24,116 bases of DNA from an uncultured Lachnospiraceae bacterium (lineage in GTDB: Bacteria; Bacillota_A; Clostridia; Lachnospirales; Lachnospiraceae): positions 1-24,116 of the forward strand of contig CAJUDN010000040.1 in assembly GCA_910585355.1 (NCBI GenBank), given 5' to 3'. Made by a program: the position numbers and the translations under genes. A model generated the notes under the pieces. The model ran no database searches, was not told the DNA's origin, and saw only the letters and a list, made by a program, of their open reading frames with translations. Position 1 is the first letter of the stretch, and each line of letters begins with the position of its first letter. Shown here one piece after another: positions 1 through 8,979 of this stretch.

Positions 1-69
1 ATTATACCTGTGCATCTGATTTCTGCGTTTACCGCAGAAAGTCAGGCACTGGAATTCAGCGAAGCATAA
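1..69 (+). CDS. Possible 3' end of an upstream gene (partial)
   Basis: Frame 1 is open from the first base to a TAA at 67-69 and gives 22 residues ending in ALEFSEA. The composition is plausible for a protein C-terminus, but so short a fragment cannot be assigned to a family. A hairpin with 8-base arms (TTTCTGCG / CGCAGAAA) lies inside it. The reading frame is the only positive evidence, and the stretch could equally be non-coding. Confidence 0.3.
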   Translation: MIPVHLISAFTAESQALEFSEA

Positions 70-91
70 CATGTCGGAGACATGTTATAAT
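66..91 (+). promoter_or_regulatory. Extended -10 promoter overlapped by a perfect inverted repeat
   Basis: TATAAT at 86-91 is preceded by TGT, giving an extended -10 (TGnTATAAT). No good -35 is visible 17 bases upstream. A perfect 10-base inverted repeat, ATAACATGTC (66-75) and GACATGTTAT (79-88) around GGA, covers the spacer and enters the -10. This is where a repressor would bind. It is not followed by a T-run, so it is not a terminator. It lies about 50 bases before the start of the membrane protein gene and may control the whole operon with addBA. The regulator is unknown. Confidence 0.45.
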
Positions 92-142
92 GTCGACAGG
101 CATTACATTATGCATAAGAAAAAGAGGAAGGATGGAGAGAGC

Positions 143-1471
143 ATGAAGGGCTATGGGATGAATGGAGCAGCGGATTACAGAAAAATAAAGAAAAATGCGG
201 CAATTTTCATGGGAGTGGGGATTGCTATTATGATTTTGGGCACAGCGTTTTTTCTTGTGGCAGGCGCTTTGTTCCTGGATGCCGGAGTAAAGGCGAGGGA
301 GAGCCAGGAAAAGGAAGAGGTCTTTGACCCGTTTCGACAGACGGGTCTGGAGTCCTTCTATCAAACCATGGACATTATAGGCCTTTCCTATGACTTTGCG
401 GAAGACTTTAAGGGAACCTACCATTATTACCTGGCTTTTACCAGTGATCTGGAAATTCGGGTGATAAAAATGAAGGGGGAGTTTCCGGAGGAAATGGAAC
501 CGTTAGCGGATTACCTGCTTTATGGCGGCGATGAGCCGGAGCCTGTATCAATACGGGGAACGGCCGCAGTCATGGAGGATGATATTAAGGAGTATGCCCT
601 GCAGGCCTTAAATATTATTGGAGGCGAGGGCTTCCTGGACGAGCAGGGCTTTGACCAGTATGTGGGGCAGTGCTATCTGGATCTTACAAGGAAGCCGACA
701 GGATATGGAGACCGGGAAGGAGCAATAGGTATGCTTTCCGCTTCGCTGATATGTCTGTTTGCCGGAGGGTTACTGCTTGTTTCCCAGATTAAAAGGAGAG
801 GCCGGGCCATGGCGGCCCTGGAGAGAGAAAAGCGCGGATTTGCGGATGCACGGATGTACCGTCAGGAGGCAGAAGGAGAGGGGTCTCCCTTTGGGACAGA
901 GAACGGTAAAACAGAGACCTATGGGGCCGAAACCTACGGAGCAGAGACTTATGGGGCAGAGACTTTCAAAACAGAGTCCCCCAGGCCTGCCGGGGAAAAC
1001 CAGTGGAAGGATATGGAAGGAAACGCAGGAACAGGGAAGAAAGGAAATATGTTCCTGGGCATTTTGGGCGCCATCGGCGGTTCTCTCATTGGCGTCGGAC
1101 TCTGGATTCTCATCGGCTTCGCCAATTTTATTGCCGGGATTGCAGGTTTTGTGATGCTTACATTTGCTCTGAAGGGATATCAGAAGGGGGCCGGAAAGCT
1201 GGACAGACGGGGAGCCCTGATCTGCCTTGTCATTGCGGCTGTGATGATTCCGGCCGCCAATGTTCTGGAATGCTTTATTCTCCTTTGTAAGGCGTTCTTT
1301 GAGTTTGAGGTCAGCATGGATACCGTGCGCTATGTGGCAGTGAATTTTTCAGAACTCATGTCGGACTGCGAGCTTTGGCCAACGTTTTTTAAGGATCTGA
1401 TCATTGGATACGGGCTTTCCATCTGGTCCAGCTATAAGTTGATTGGCGCGATCTTAACCTATAAGGAGTAG
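143..1471 (+). CDS. Multi-spanning membrane protein of unknown function
   Basis: I do not recognise the family. The start is placed at ATG 143 (MKGYGMNGAADYRK) because GGAG at 134-137 lies five bases upstream. In-frame ATGs at 71 and 113 have no such site, and the first lies inside the promoter palindrome. The 442-residue product has a hydrophobic segment near residues 22-47, an extracytoplasmic-looking acidic stretch, and a second segment around 195-215. A charged linker follows with the repeat ETYGA (about residues 258-277). The C-terminal membrane domain is rich in Gly, Ile and Leu (IGGSLIGVGLWILIG onward), with about three or four more segments. The gene ends 25 bases before addB, so it is probably cotranscribed, but nothing ties it to DNA repair. 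A role in the envelope or in sensing is possible but unproven. Confidence 0.8.
   Translation: MKGYGMNGAADYRKIKKNAAIFMGVGIAIMILGTAFFLVAGALFLDAGVKARESQEKEEVFDPFRQTGLESFYQTMDIIGLSYDFAEDFKGTYHYYLAFTSDLEIRVIKMKGEFPEEMEPLADYLLYGGDEPEPVSIRGTAAVMEDDIKEYALQALNIIGGEGFLDEQGFDQYVGQCYLDLTRKPTGYGDREGAIGMLSASLICLFAGGLLLVSQIKRRGRAMAALEREKRGFADARMYRQEAEGEGSPFGTENGKTETYGAETYGAETYGAETFKTESPRPAGENQWKDMEGNAGTGKKGNMFLGILGAIGGSLIGVGLWILIGFANFIAGIAGFVMLTFALKGYQKGAGKLDRRGALICLVIAAVMIPAANVLECFILLCKAFFEFEVSMDTVRYVAVNFSELMSDCELWPTFFKDLIIGYGLSIWSSYKLIGAILTYKE
914..973 (+). repeat. 15-base in-frame tandem repeat (ETYGA) in the membrane protein gene
   Basis: Four consecutive 15-base units (914-928, 929-943, 944-958, 959-973) encode ETYGA three times and then the diverged ETFKT. 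The units differ mainly at third codon positions, so the repeat is not a very recent slippage product. It lies in the hydrophilic linker between the membrane segment at about residue 215 and the C-terminal membrane domain. Confidence 0.85.
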
Positions 1472-1496
1472 GCGGCGAAAAAAGGAGGAGAGAGTC

Positions 1497-4400
1497 ATGG
1501 GGCTTTCCCTGGTGACCGGAGGCTCTGGTTCCGGCAAAACAGAATTTATCTATAAAAAAATCATTGACTGGTCGATAAAGGAAGAAGGACGTCAGTTTTT
1601 TGTGATCGTGCCGGAGCAGAGTACCATGCAGGCACAGAAGGACATCGTGAGGCTCCATCCCCGCCATGGCACCATGAACATAGACATTGTAAGCTTTGAG
1701 CGTTTGGCATACAGGATCTTTTCGGAGCTGTCTCTTCCTCAGCCGGAAATTCTGGATGACACAGGAAAAACTATGGTCCTAAGGAAGTTAGCAGGGGAAA
1801 AGCGGAACCAGTTAATTTTGTTCGCGTCCCATTTAAGCCAGGCGGGCTTTATAGACCAGGTGAAATCCATGCTGTCGGAGTTCTACCAGTATGGCGTTAC
1901 GCCGGATGGCTTAAAAGGACAGATGAAAACGGGAGCCATGAGCCAGGCGCTAAAAAGAAAGCTGGAGGATATGAGCGTTCTTTATCAGGCATTTCAGAGC
2001 TTCACGAAAGAACGGTATATTACGATGGAGGAGCTTCTGGATGTACTGTGCGAATCTGTGGAGCGTTCTGCGCTTTTAAGGGACAGTGTTCTGGTTCTGG
2101 ACGGATATACCGGTTTTACTCCTGTTCAGTACCGGCTTGTGGGGCTTCTTCTTAAAATGTGTAAGGAGATGTATGTAACGGTGACGGCTACGGACGGCGC
2201 GGATCTTTCCGGTCCCGGTTCAGAATCGGATCTTTTTGACATGAGCCGGAAAATGGCGGGGAAACTTAAGGCGCTGGCCCAAAAGGTAGGAGTTTCTGTA
2301 TCCAGTGACATTTCCTTAACTGCAAGTCCGTCGCCGCGCTTTTTAAAGAATCCGGCCCTGGACTGCCTGGAAAAAACCGTGTTCCGTTATCCGTATACGC
2401 CGTACAGGAAAGATGCTGACGGAATCCGGTTTGTCCAGGCAAAAAACCCTGCTGATGAGGTGGAGACGGCAGTGAATCAGATTCAGATTCTGGTTCAGAC
2501 AAAGGGATACCGTTATCGGGATGTGGCTCTGGTCTGCGGAGATTTACCGGGGTATGCCAGGGAGATTACCCATCAGTTCGAGGAAAATAAGATTCCATTG
2601 TTCCTGGACGAAAAAAGAGATGTGTCGGGAAACCCTTTGCTCCGGTTAATAAAGGGGTGCCTGGAAATCATAAAATCAGGCTTTGACTATGAAAGCATGT
2701 TCCAGTATCTGAGAACCGGGCTGGTGACGGAGGAGAGGGAAAAAACAGACCGTCTGGAAACCTATGTGCGGTCCATGGGAATCCGGGGCTTTAAAAATTG
2801 GGATAAGACATGGGAAAAACCATGTGAGGGCGGAGGCAGGATGAACCTTCTGGAGCTGAATCAGTTCCGGGAGGAGATTCTGACTCCTTTAAAGGAATGG
2901 AAGGAAAAGGCAGGAGGCCGCGGCGTTACCATTGGCGACATGACAAAGGCCCTTACGGATCTTCTTGTCACATTGGAGGCTGAGAGAAAACTAAAGGAGA
3001 AAAGCAGGTGGTTTTCGGAAAGGGGAATGGAACGGGAAGCCAGAGAATATGAGGAAATTTATGGTCTAGTCATGGAGCTGTTTGAAAGACTTTATGAGCT
3101 TTTAGGGGAAGAGATTGTTTCTAAACGGGAATATCTGGATATTTTAAACGCGGGATTTGGAGAGCTTAAGGTGGGAATGATTCCGGCCGGGGCAGACCGG
3201 GTGGTGGCAGGAGATTTAAAGAGAACCAGGCTGTCCGGTATCCGCGCTCTGTTTTTCCTCGGCGTCAATGAGGGAACTGTTCCCGCCGATACGGGAAAGG
3301 GCGGAATTTTAACAGATCAGGAGCGGGAGGTCTTAAAGAAAAACTCCATGGAGCTGGCTCCCACGGCCAGAGAGGAGGGGTTCATGCAGCGGTTTTATTT
3401 GTACCTGACCATGACAAAGCCCTCAGAGCTTCTTATCCTGTCCTGGAGTACCCTTTCTTCTGAAGGAAAGACCATGCGGCCTTCCAGTCTTATCGGAAAC
3501 TTGCGGAAACGGTTCCCGGAAATTCCTGTTCGTTTGGCGGCGAAAGAGCGGGACCCGGAAATTCATGTAAATGCGGCCAGAAAGGCGGTGATTTCCTGGC
3601 TCCAGGATCCGGAGAACCTGGAGCGTGATCCGCAGTCGGGCGCCCTTTATGGCTGGCTTTTTGGGAAGGGGAATATGGCCGGGGAGATGGAGCGGCTTGC
3701 GGAGGCCTGCGTCTATTCTTATGAAGAAAAGGGGATTGGCCGGGAGGCGGCCAGGGTCCTTTACGGCCAGCTGCTAAGCGGCAGCGTCACCAGAATGGAA
3801 GGGTATGCCGCCTGTGCCTTTGCCCATTTTTTAAGCCATGGGCTGGAGCTTAAGAAAAGACGGGAATATGAGCTGGATTTTTCTGATATGGGCAATCTGT
3901 TTCACCGCTCCATTGATCTTTTTTTTCATCAGGTAAAGGAACAGGGAAAGGACTTTAGGGTAATCGGAGATTCGGAACGGAGGTCCATGGTGAAGGCCTG
4001 TGTGGAGCAGGTCTCTTTGGAATACAGAAATACCATCATGAAAAGCTCCGCCAGGAATCATTATCTGGAGCGGAAGGTGGAGCGGATTGCTGACAGGACC
4101 GTACGGGCTCTGATTCATCAGATTAAAAAAGGGGACTTTGAGCCGCAGGGCTTTGAGGTGGATGTGAGTACCAGGATTCCCCTAAAGGGCGGCGAAGCGT
4201 TGAATTTAAAGGGAAGAATTGACCGGATGGATGTGTTTGAAGACCAGGACAAAGTTTATGTGAAAATCATGGACTATAAATCAGGCAGCACTTCTTTTGA
4301 TCTTTCCCTTCTGTATCACGGCCTGCAGCTTCAGCTGGTGGTCTATATGGATGCGGCTCTAAAACTGGAGCAGAGACGCCATCCGGGAAAAGAAGCGGTT

Positions 4401-4964
4401 CCGGCCGGAATTTTCTATTATCATATTGAGGACCCGGTAATTGACCGGCAGCAAGATATGTCGCCGGAAGAGATCGAGGCGGAAATTTTGAAGAAGCTAC
4501 GCATGGACGGTCTGGTAAACAGCAGTCTGGATGTGGTTCGGCACATGGACCGGGAAATCGAAAGGGAGTCGGATGTGATTCCCGTTGCTTTAAAGGACGG
4601 CCTTATACAGGAATCCCGGTCTTCAGTCGCCGGGGGGAAGCGGTTTGCCCATTTGACGGATTTTGTAAACGAGAGCTTAAAAAACATGGGAGAGGAAATC
4701 ATGGAAGGGAAAACAGCGGTGAATCCCTATAAACAGGGGAACCGGACCGCCTGTGATTACTGTCCTTACCATAGTGTCTGCGGTTTCGATTTAAAGACAG
4801 CGGGCTTTGGATTCAGGAGATTCCGGCCCATGAAGGCGGAAGAGATCTGGAAGGAGATCGAGCCGGAGGAAGAGGAGAAGAGCAGGGAAGGAAAAAGTGA
4901 GGTAAAGAGGACCGAGGAAGAAAAGAGCGGGGAGGAAAAACCGGGGAAGGAAAAAGTGAGGTAG
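1497..4964 (+). CDS. addB: ATP-dependent helicase/deoxyribonuclease subunit B
   Basis: This is the AddB subunit of the AddAB complex, which unwinds and resects double-strand breaks up to a Chi site and so prepares 3' ends for RecA. It has 1,155 residues, about the usual length. A Walker A motif GGSGSGKT lies at residues 8-15 (K14). The C-terminal nuclease domain has GRIDRMD and, at 926-928, the catalytic DYK. Four cysteines match the known Fe-S cluster that holds this domain together: C773, then C1086, C1089 and C1095 with the spacing C-x2-C-x5-C. The start at ATG 1497 follows AGGAGG at 1483-1488. In Bacillus AddB the helicase motor is inactive and this subunit reads Chi. The last 40 or so residues are a Glu/Lys-rich tail that overlaps a DNA repeat. 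addA follows after about 80 bases. Confidence 0.97.
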   Translation: MGLSLVTGGSGSGKTEFIYKKIIDWSIKEEGRQFFVIVPEQSTMQAQKDIVRLHPRHGTMNIDIVSFERLAYRIFSELSLPQPEILDDTGKTMVLRKLAGEKRNQLILFASHLSQAGFIDQVKSMLSEFYQYGVTPDGLKGQMKTGAMSQALKRKLEDMSVLYQAFQSFTKERYITMEELLDVLCESVERSALLRDSVLVLDGYTGFTPVQYRLVGLLLKMCKEMYVTVTATDGADLSGPGSESDLFDMSRKMAGKLKALAQKVGVSVSSDISLTASPSPRFLKNPALDCLEKTVFRYPYTPYRKDADGIRFVQAKNPADEVETAVNQIQILVQTKGYRYRDVALVCGDLPGYAREITHQFEENKIPLFLDEKRDVSGNPLLRLIKGCLEIIKSGFDYESMFQYLRTGLVTEEREKTDRLETYVRSMGIRGFKNWDKTWEKPCEGGGRMNLLELNQFREEILTPLKEWKEKAGGRGVTIGDMTKALTDLLVTLEAERKLKEKSRWFSERGMEREAREYEEIYGLVMELFERLYELLGEEIVSKREYLDILNAGFGELKVGMIPAGADRVVAGDLKRTRLSGIRALFFLGVNEGTVPADTGKGGILTDQEREVLKKNSMELAPTAREEGFMQRFYLYLTMTKPSELLILSWSTLSSEGKTMRPSSLIGNLRKRFPEIPVRLAAKERDPEIHVNAARKAVISWLQDPENLERDPQSGALYGWLFGKGNMAGEMERLAEACVYSYEEKGIGREAARVLYGQLLSGSVTRMEGYAACAFAHFLSHGLELKKRREYELDFSDMGNLFHRSIDLFFHQVKEQGKDFRVIGDSERRSMVKACVEQVSLEYRNTIMKSSARNHYLERKVERIADRTVRALIHQIKKGDFEPQGFEVDVSTRIPLKGGEALNLKGRIDRMDVFEDQDKVYVKIMDYKSGSTSFDLSLLYHGLQLQLVVYMDAALKLEQRRHPGKEAVPAGIFYYHIEDPVIDRQQDMSPEEIEAEILKKLRMDGLVNSSLDVVRHMDREIERESDVIPVALKDGLIQESRSSVAGGKRFAHLTDFVNESLKNMGEEIMEGKTAVNPYKQGNRTACDYCPYHSVCGFDLKTAGFGFRRFRPMKAEEIWKEIEPEEEEKSREGKSEVKRTEEEKSGEEKPGKEKVR

Positions 4965-4984
4965 AGAGGACTGTGGTAGAAAAG
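4885..4984 (+). repeat. 59-base-period direct repeat across the addB stop codon
   Basis: A purine-rich segment of about 41 bases at 4885 recurs at 4944 with only four or so differences. The 59-base offset is not a multiple of three, so the second copy is read in another frame and supplies the TAG that ends addB at 4962-4964. The stretch up to 5035 continues as Glu/Lys-coding-like, purine-rich DNA. Confidence 0.8.
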
Positions 4985-5043
4985 ACCAGGAAAGAAAAGG
5001 GCGAGAAGGAACGGGGAGAGAACGAACGCGGGAGGTGAGGAGC

Positions 5044-8000
5044 ATGGCTTTCGTACAGTGGACCAGGGAACAGATGCAGGTGATCGAAACTAGGGACAGG
5101 AATCTTCTTGTGTCAGCGGCGGCCGGAAGCGGAAAAACGGCGGTTTTGGTGGAGCGTATCATCCGGATGGTGACAGATGAGAACCATCCGGTGGACATTG
5201 ATAAGCTTTTAGTCATGACCTTTACCAATGCCGCCGCCTCTGAAATGCGGGAGCGCATCGGAGATGCCCTGGAGAAGCGTCTGGAGGAATGTCCGGGGAA
5301 TATAAATTTAGAGAGGCAGACGACTTTGATTCATCATGCAAAAATCACTACCATTGACAGCTTTTGCCTGAAGCTTTTGCGGGATCATTTTAATGAGCTG
5401 GACATTGACCCTGGATTCCGGATTGGGGATGAGGGAGAGCTTAAGCTTTTGCAGGCCGACGTGATGAAATCGCTTCTGGAGGAGTACTATGGAAGAGAGG
5501 ACGAACGGTTTTTAAGCTTTGTGGACGCCTATGCCCTCGGAAAGGCTGACGGCGGTCTGGAGGATTACATTTTGCAGGTGTGGCACTTTGCTCAGAGTAA
5601 TCCCTGGCCCGGGGAATGGATTTCAAAGTGCAGGGAGGAACTGTATTTGGAAGAAGGTGGGGATCCGAAGGCTCTTGGTGAGACGGAATGGATGAGGTAT
5701 CTGATTCAGGATGTGAAAAAGCAGGCGTCCGAGTTTTCCGAGCAGCTTTATGAAGCTCTTGAGATTGCGGAAAGCGAAGACGGGCCGGCCGCCTATGTTC
5801 CTGCTCTGACAGATAACATGAGAACTATGGAACGCCTGGCTTTTGCAGATACTTATGAGGAGATTTGCAAACTTTTATCAGAAATTTCCTTTGGCCGTCT
5901 GGCGGCGGTGCGGGGAAAGCAGGTTTCGGTGGAAAAGAAGGAGAAGTCTGCTGGAATCAGAAACCGGGTCAAGGATGCAGTGAAGAAAATGAAGGCCCTG
6001 TATGCGCCGGGAACCATGGAACAGATGTATGAGGATTTGATGGCAAGCCGGGAGCCGGTTTTCATGCTTTTGGAGCTGGCGTCTGAGTTTACCGCCAGAT
6101 ATCAGGAGGCAAAAGAGGAAAAGAATCTGGTGGATTTCAATGATCTGGAGCACTTTGCTCTGGACATTCTCACAGGTGGGTCCAAAGACCACGGGCCGGG
6201 TCCGGTGGCAGACGAGCTTTCCAGAGAATATGAGGAAATTCTGGTGGATGAGTACCAGGACAGCAATGAGGTACAGGAGACTCTCATCCGCCTTCTTTCC
6301 AGAGAGCGGTTTGGAACTCCTAATGTTTTTATGGTGGGGGATGTGAAGCAGAGTATTTATAAATTCCGTCTGGCAAAGCCGGAATTGTTTCTGGAAAAAT
6401 ATGAGACCTATAAAAAAGAAGGGGGACTGTACCAGAAAATCGAGCTTCACAAAAATTTTCGAAGCCGCCCGGAGGTGCTTTCGGGTATCAACGATGTGTT
6501 TTACAGCATCATGACAAAAAGCCTGGGAGGTATCCAGTACACCGAGGATGCCGCCCTTCACCCGGGGGCCGGGTATCCTGAGACTTTAACGGCCGGTCAG
6601 GCCCAAACGGAGGTCCTTTTACTGAATACAGGGGAGGAGCGTTTCCTTTCCATGGATGAGGAGCGGGCCGACTATACGGCCAGAGAGGCGGAAGCCAGGC
6701 TTATTGCCGCTAAGATTAAGGAGATGACGGACCCGGAAACGGGAATGAAGATATGGAATGGGAAAAAGGCGCAGTATGAGTGCCTTAAGAAAAAAGATAT
6801 CGTGATTCTTTTAAGGAGCTTAAGCGGTTGGGCGGAGGAATTTTTGAGTGTTTTAAGCGCCGAGGGAATCCCGGCTTTTGCCGAATCCAGGACCGGATAT
6901 TTTACGGCGGTGGAGGTGGAAACCGTCCTTAATATGCTGGCCCTCATTGACAATCCCATGCAGGACATTCCGCTGGTGGGAGCATTAAAGTCCCCCATAG
7001 CCGGACTTACCGACAGGGAGCTTTCTATGATTATGGCAGAGTTTAAGCAGTGTGCAGATAAGGGCCAGGATATGGGATTTTACGGAGCGGTAAAACTGTA
7101 TTTGAAGCGGTACGGAGGATGGCCATGGCCGGAAGGAGAAGAGACGATGGAGCCCGGAGCCGCCAGATGCGGGAGTGCCGCGGTCATGAGCGCTGCTGAG
7201 GTAATTGCCGCAGACATAGGCGTTGCCGATACGACTGTTGAAGACAGAAGCGCCAAAAATGAAACCGCCGGGAAATTAGGCCGCTTCTGGGGACTTCTTT
7301 CAGTGCTCCGCCGGGAAGCGGAGTACCTTCCGGTTCACCGTCTTTTATACCGGGTGTTTGAACTGACCGGATATTATGACTATGTGTCCGCCATGCCCGC
7401 GGGAAGGGTACGCCAGGCCAATTTGGATATGCTGGTGGAAAAGGCGGCCGCCTTCGAGCGGACCAGCTATCAGAGTCTTTTTGACTTTATCCGTTATATT
7501 GAAAAACTGAAAAAATACAGCACCGATTTCGGAGAAGCGGCGAGGGCCGGGGAAGACGACGACACGGTGCGGATCATGAGCATCCATAAAAGTAAAGGCC
7601 TGGAATTTCCTGTGGTGTTTCTTGCCGGGGCGGGAAAAGCTTTTAACAGACAGGACTCCCGCGGAAAAATTCTCATAGATGAGACGCTCGGGGTGGCCAC
7701 GGATTTTCTTGATGTGAAACAGAGGACAAAGGCCCCCACTTTAAAGAAAAACGTGCTGGCAAGGAAGATGAACCTGGAAAGTATGGGGGAGGAGCTGAGA
7801 ATCCTTTACGTGGCTATGTCCAGGGCAAAAGAAAAGCTTGTTATTACGGCGGCCGACAAATATCTGGAAAACAAACTGGAGAAATGGGGAAATCTTCCCG
7901 GGCAGAAGAATCTTCCGTTCACCTATTTAAGCGCGGCCTCGTCTTATCTGGACTGGATTTTAATGGCCTCGGGGAATGCCGGAGATTCCATGTCCATCCG

Positions 8001-8826
8001 TACCGTGCCTGTGGAGGAACTATTAAAGGAGGAGACGAAAAACCAGATAAAAAAGACCGGGATTCATCTGTTCCTTCGGGAACTTCAGGAGGAAGGGAAA
8101 GCGAGAAATTTTGAAAGGCTTAATAAAAAACTTCGCTTTTCCTATCCCCATGAGGAGGATGTTGGACTTCATGCCAAAATGTCCGTGTCGGAGCTCAAAG
8201 AGAGGGGACAATTTGTGGACGATGGCGAAAGCGATTTTCTTCCGACGCTCCCTGCGTTTTTGAGGGAAGGAGAGCGAAAGGAAGAAAAAAAGAAAGGCGG
8301 CGTCTTTGGCGGCACTTTCCGGGGAACCGCCTATCATCGTGTGCTGGAGCTGCTTTCCTTTAAAGAGATTACCTCCATGGAAGAAATGAAACGTCAGCTT
8401 TTTTTGCTGAAAAAAGAGGAGCGGATGGACAGGGAGGCCCTGTCTCTGGTGTCCGCCGCGGCACTGTGGAAATTTTTTTCCACTCCCATTGCTATACGGA
8501 TGCAAAAGGCAGACAAAGAAGGGCGGCTTCATAAGGAAAGCCAGTTTGTCATGGGAATTCCGGCGAGACTTATGGACGAGGCGGATTCCGATGAACTGGT
8601 GCTAATTCAGGGAATCATAGACGCCTGGTTTGAGGAGGACGACGGAATTGTTCTGGTGGATTATAAAACAGACCGGATACAGAAGGGGGAGGAGGCTGTT
8701 TTGCTGGACCGCTACCGCCTCCAGATGATTTACTATGGACAGGCCTTAAAGCAGATCACAGGAAAGCCGGTGAAGGAATCCGTGATTTATTCTCTGGCGC
8801 TTCAGAAAGAGATTTTGGTGGGATAA
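5044..8826 (+). CDS. addA: ATP-dependent helicase/nuclease subunit A
   Basis: AddA is the 3'-5' superfamily 1 helicase subunit of AddAB, with a RecB-type nuclease at its C-terminus. The start is set at ATG 5044 (MAFVQWTREQ) because GGAGG at 5031-5035 ends eight bases upstream. A GTG at 5035 overlaps that site and is unlikely. The protein has 1,260 residues, normal for the family. It shows Walker A AAAGSGKT (K31), the Walker B-like DEYQDS (D402, E403), the UvrD motif VGDVKQSIYKFR, the SIHKSKGLEFPVVF motif, and LYVAMSRAKEKL. The nuclease motif GIIDAWFEEDDGIVLVDYKTD has catalytic D1206 and K1208. It is downstream of and probably translated with addB. All key residues are present, so the complex should be active. 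Confidence 0.97.
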   Translation: MAFVQWTREQMQVIETRDRNLLVSAAAGSGKTAVLVERIIRMVTDENHPVDIDKLLVMTFTNAAASEMRERIGDALEKRLEECPGNINLERQTTLIHHAKITTIDSFCLKLLRDHFNELDIDPGFRIGDEGELKLLQADVMKSLLEEYYGREDERFLSFVDAYALGKADGGLEDYILQVWHFAQSNPWPGEWISKCREELYLEEGGDPKALGETEWMRYLIQDVKKQASEFSEQLYEALEIAESEDGPAAYVPALTDNMRTMERLAFADTYEEICKLLSEISFGRLAAVRGKQVSVEKKEKSAGIRNRVKDAVKKMKALYAPGTMEQMYEDLMASREPVFMLLELASEFTARYQEAKEEKNLVDFNDLEHFALDILTGGSKDHGPGPVADELSREYEEILVDEYQDSNEVQETLIRLLSRERFGTPNVFMVGDVKQSIYKFRLAKPELFLEKYETYKKEGGLYQKIELHKNFRSRPEVLSGINDVFYSIMTKSLGGIQYTEDAALHPGAGYPETLTAGQAQTEVLLLNTGEERFLSMDEERADYTAREAEARLIAAKIKEMTDPETGMKIWNGKKAQYECLKKKDIVILLRSLSGWAEEFLSVLSAEGIPAFAESRTGYFTAVEVETVLNMLALIDNPMQDIPLVGALKSPIAGLTDRELSMIMAEFKQCADKGQDMGFYGAVKLYLKRYGGWPWPEGEETMEPGAARCGSAAVMSAAEVIAADIGVADTTVEDRSAKNETAGKLGRFWGLLSVLRREAEYLPVHRLLYRVFELTGYYDYVSAMPAGRVRQANLDMLVEKAAAFERTSYQSLFDFIRYIEKLKKYSTDFGEAARAGEDDDTVRIMSIHKSKGLEFPVVFLAGAGKAFNRQDSRGKILIDETLGVATDFLDVKQRTKAPTLKKNVLARKMNLESMGEELRILYVAMSRAKEKLVITAADKYLENKLEKWGNLPGQKNLPFTYLSAASSYLDWILMASGNAGDSMSIRTVPVEELLKEETKNQIKKTGIHLFLRELQEEGKARNFERLNKKLRFSYPHEEDVGLHAKMSVSELKERGQFVDDGESDFLPTLPAFLREGERKEEKKKGGVFGGTFRGTAYHRVLELLSFKEITSMEEMKRQLFLLKKEERMDREALSLVSAAALWKFFSTPIAIRMQKADKEGRLHKESQFVMGIPARLMDEADSDELVLIQGIIDAWFEEDDGIVLVDYKTDRIQKGEEAVLLDRYRLQMIYYGQALKQITGKPVKESVIYSLALQKEILVG

Positions 8827-8828
8827 GC

Positions 8829-8972
8829 CGTCTTAAATAATCATATGCTTCGGAGGCCTGCTTTCCCGAAAGCACAAAGCAAAAATGCTCGATCCAGCGC
8901 CGCTGCACGTCCGCTTTTTCCTTTGCACTCCCCAAAAAGCATCCTCGTTGAAACAGAACGGTATTTAAGACG
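8829..8972. repeat. 144-base segment bounded by perfect 11-base inverted repeats
   Basis: CGTCTTAAATA (8829-8839) and TATTTAAGACG (8962-8972) are exact inverted copies that bound a non-coding segment between the convergent addA and thyX-like genes. Inside is a smaller hairpin, GCTTTC-CC-GAAAGC. There is no coding capacity worth reporting and no clear T-run for a standard terminator. It could be a small non-autonomous element or a paired structure protecting both mRNA ends. Confidence 0.45.
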
Positions 8973-8979
8973 TGTCACA

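Noticed and set aside
5035..5043. GTG start giving AddA three extra residues
   Set aside because: The GTG is inside the GGAGGTGAGG ribosome site; ATG 5044 has the correct spacing and a family-like N-terminus.
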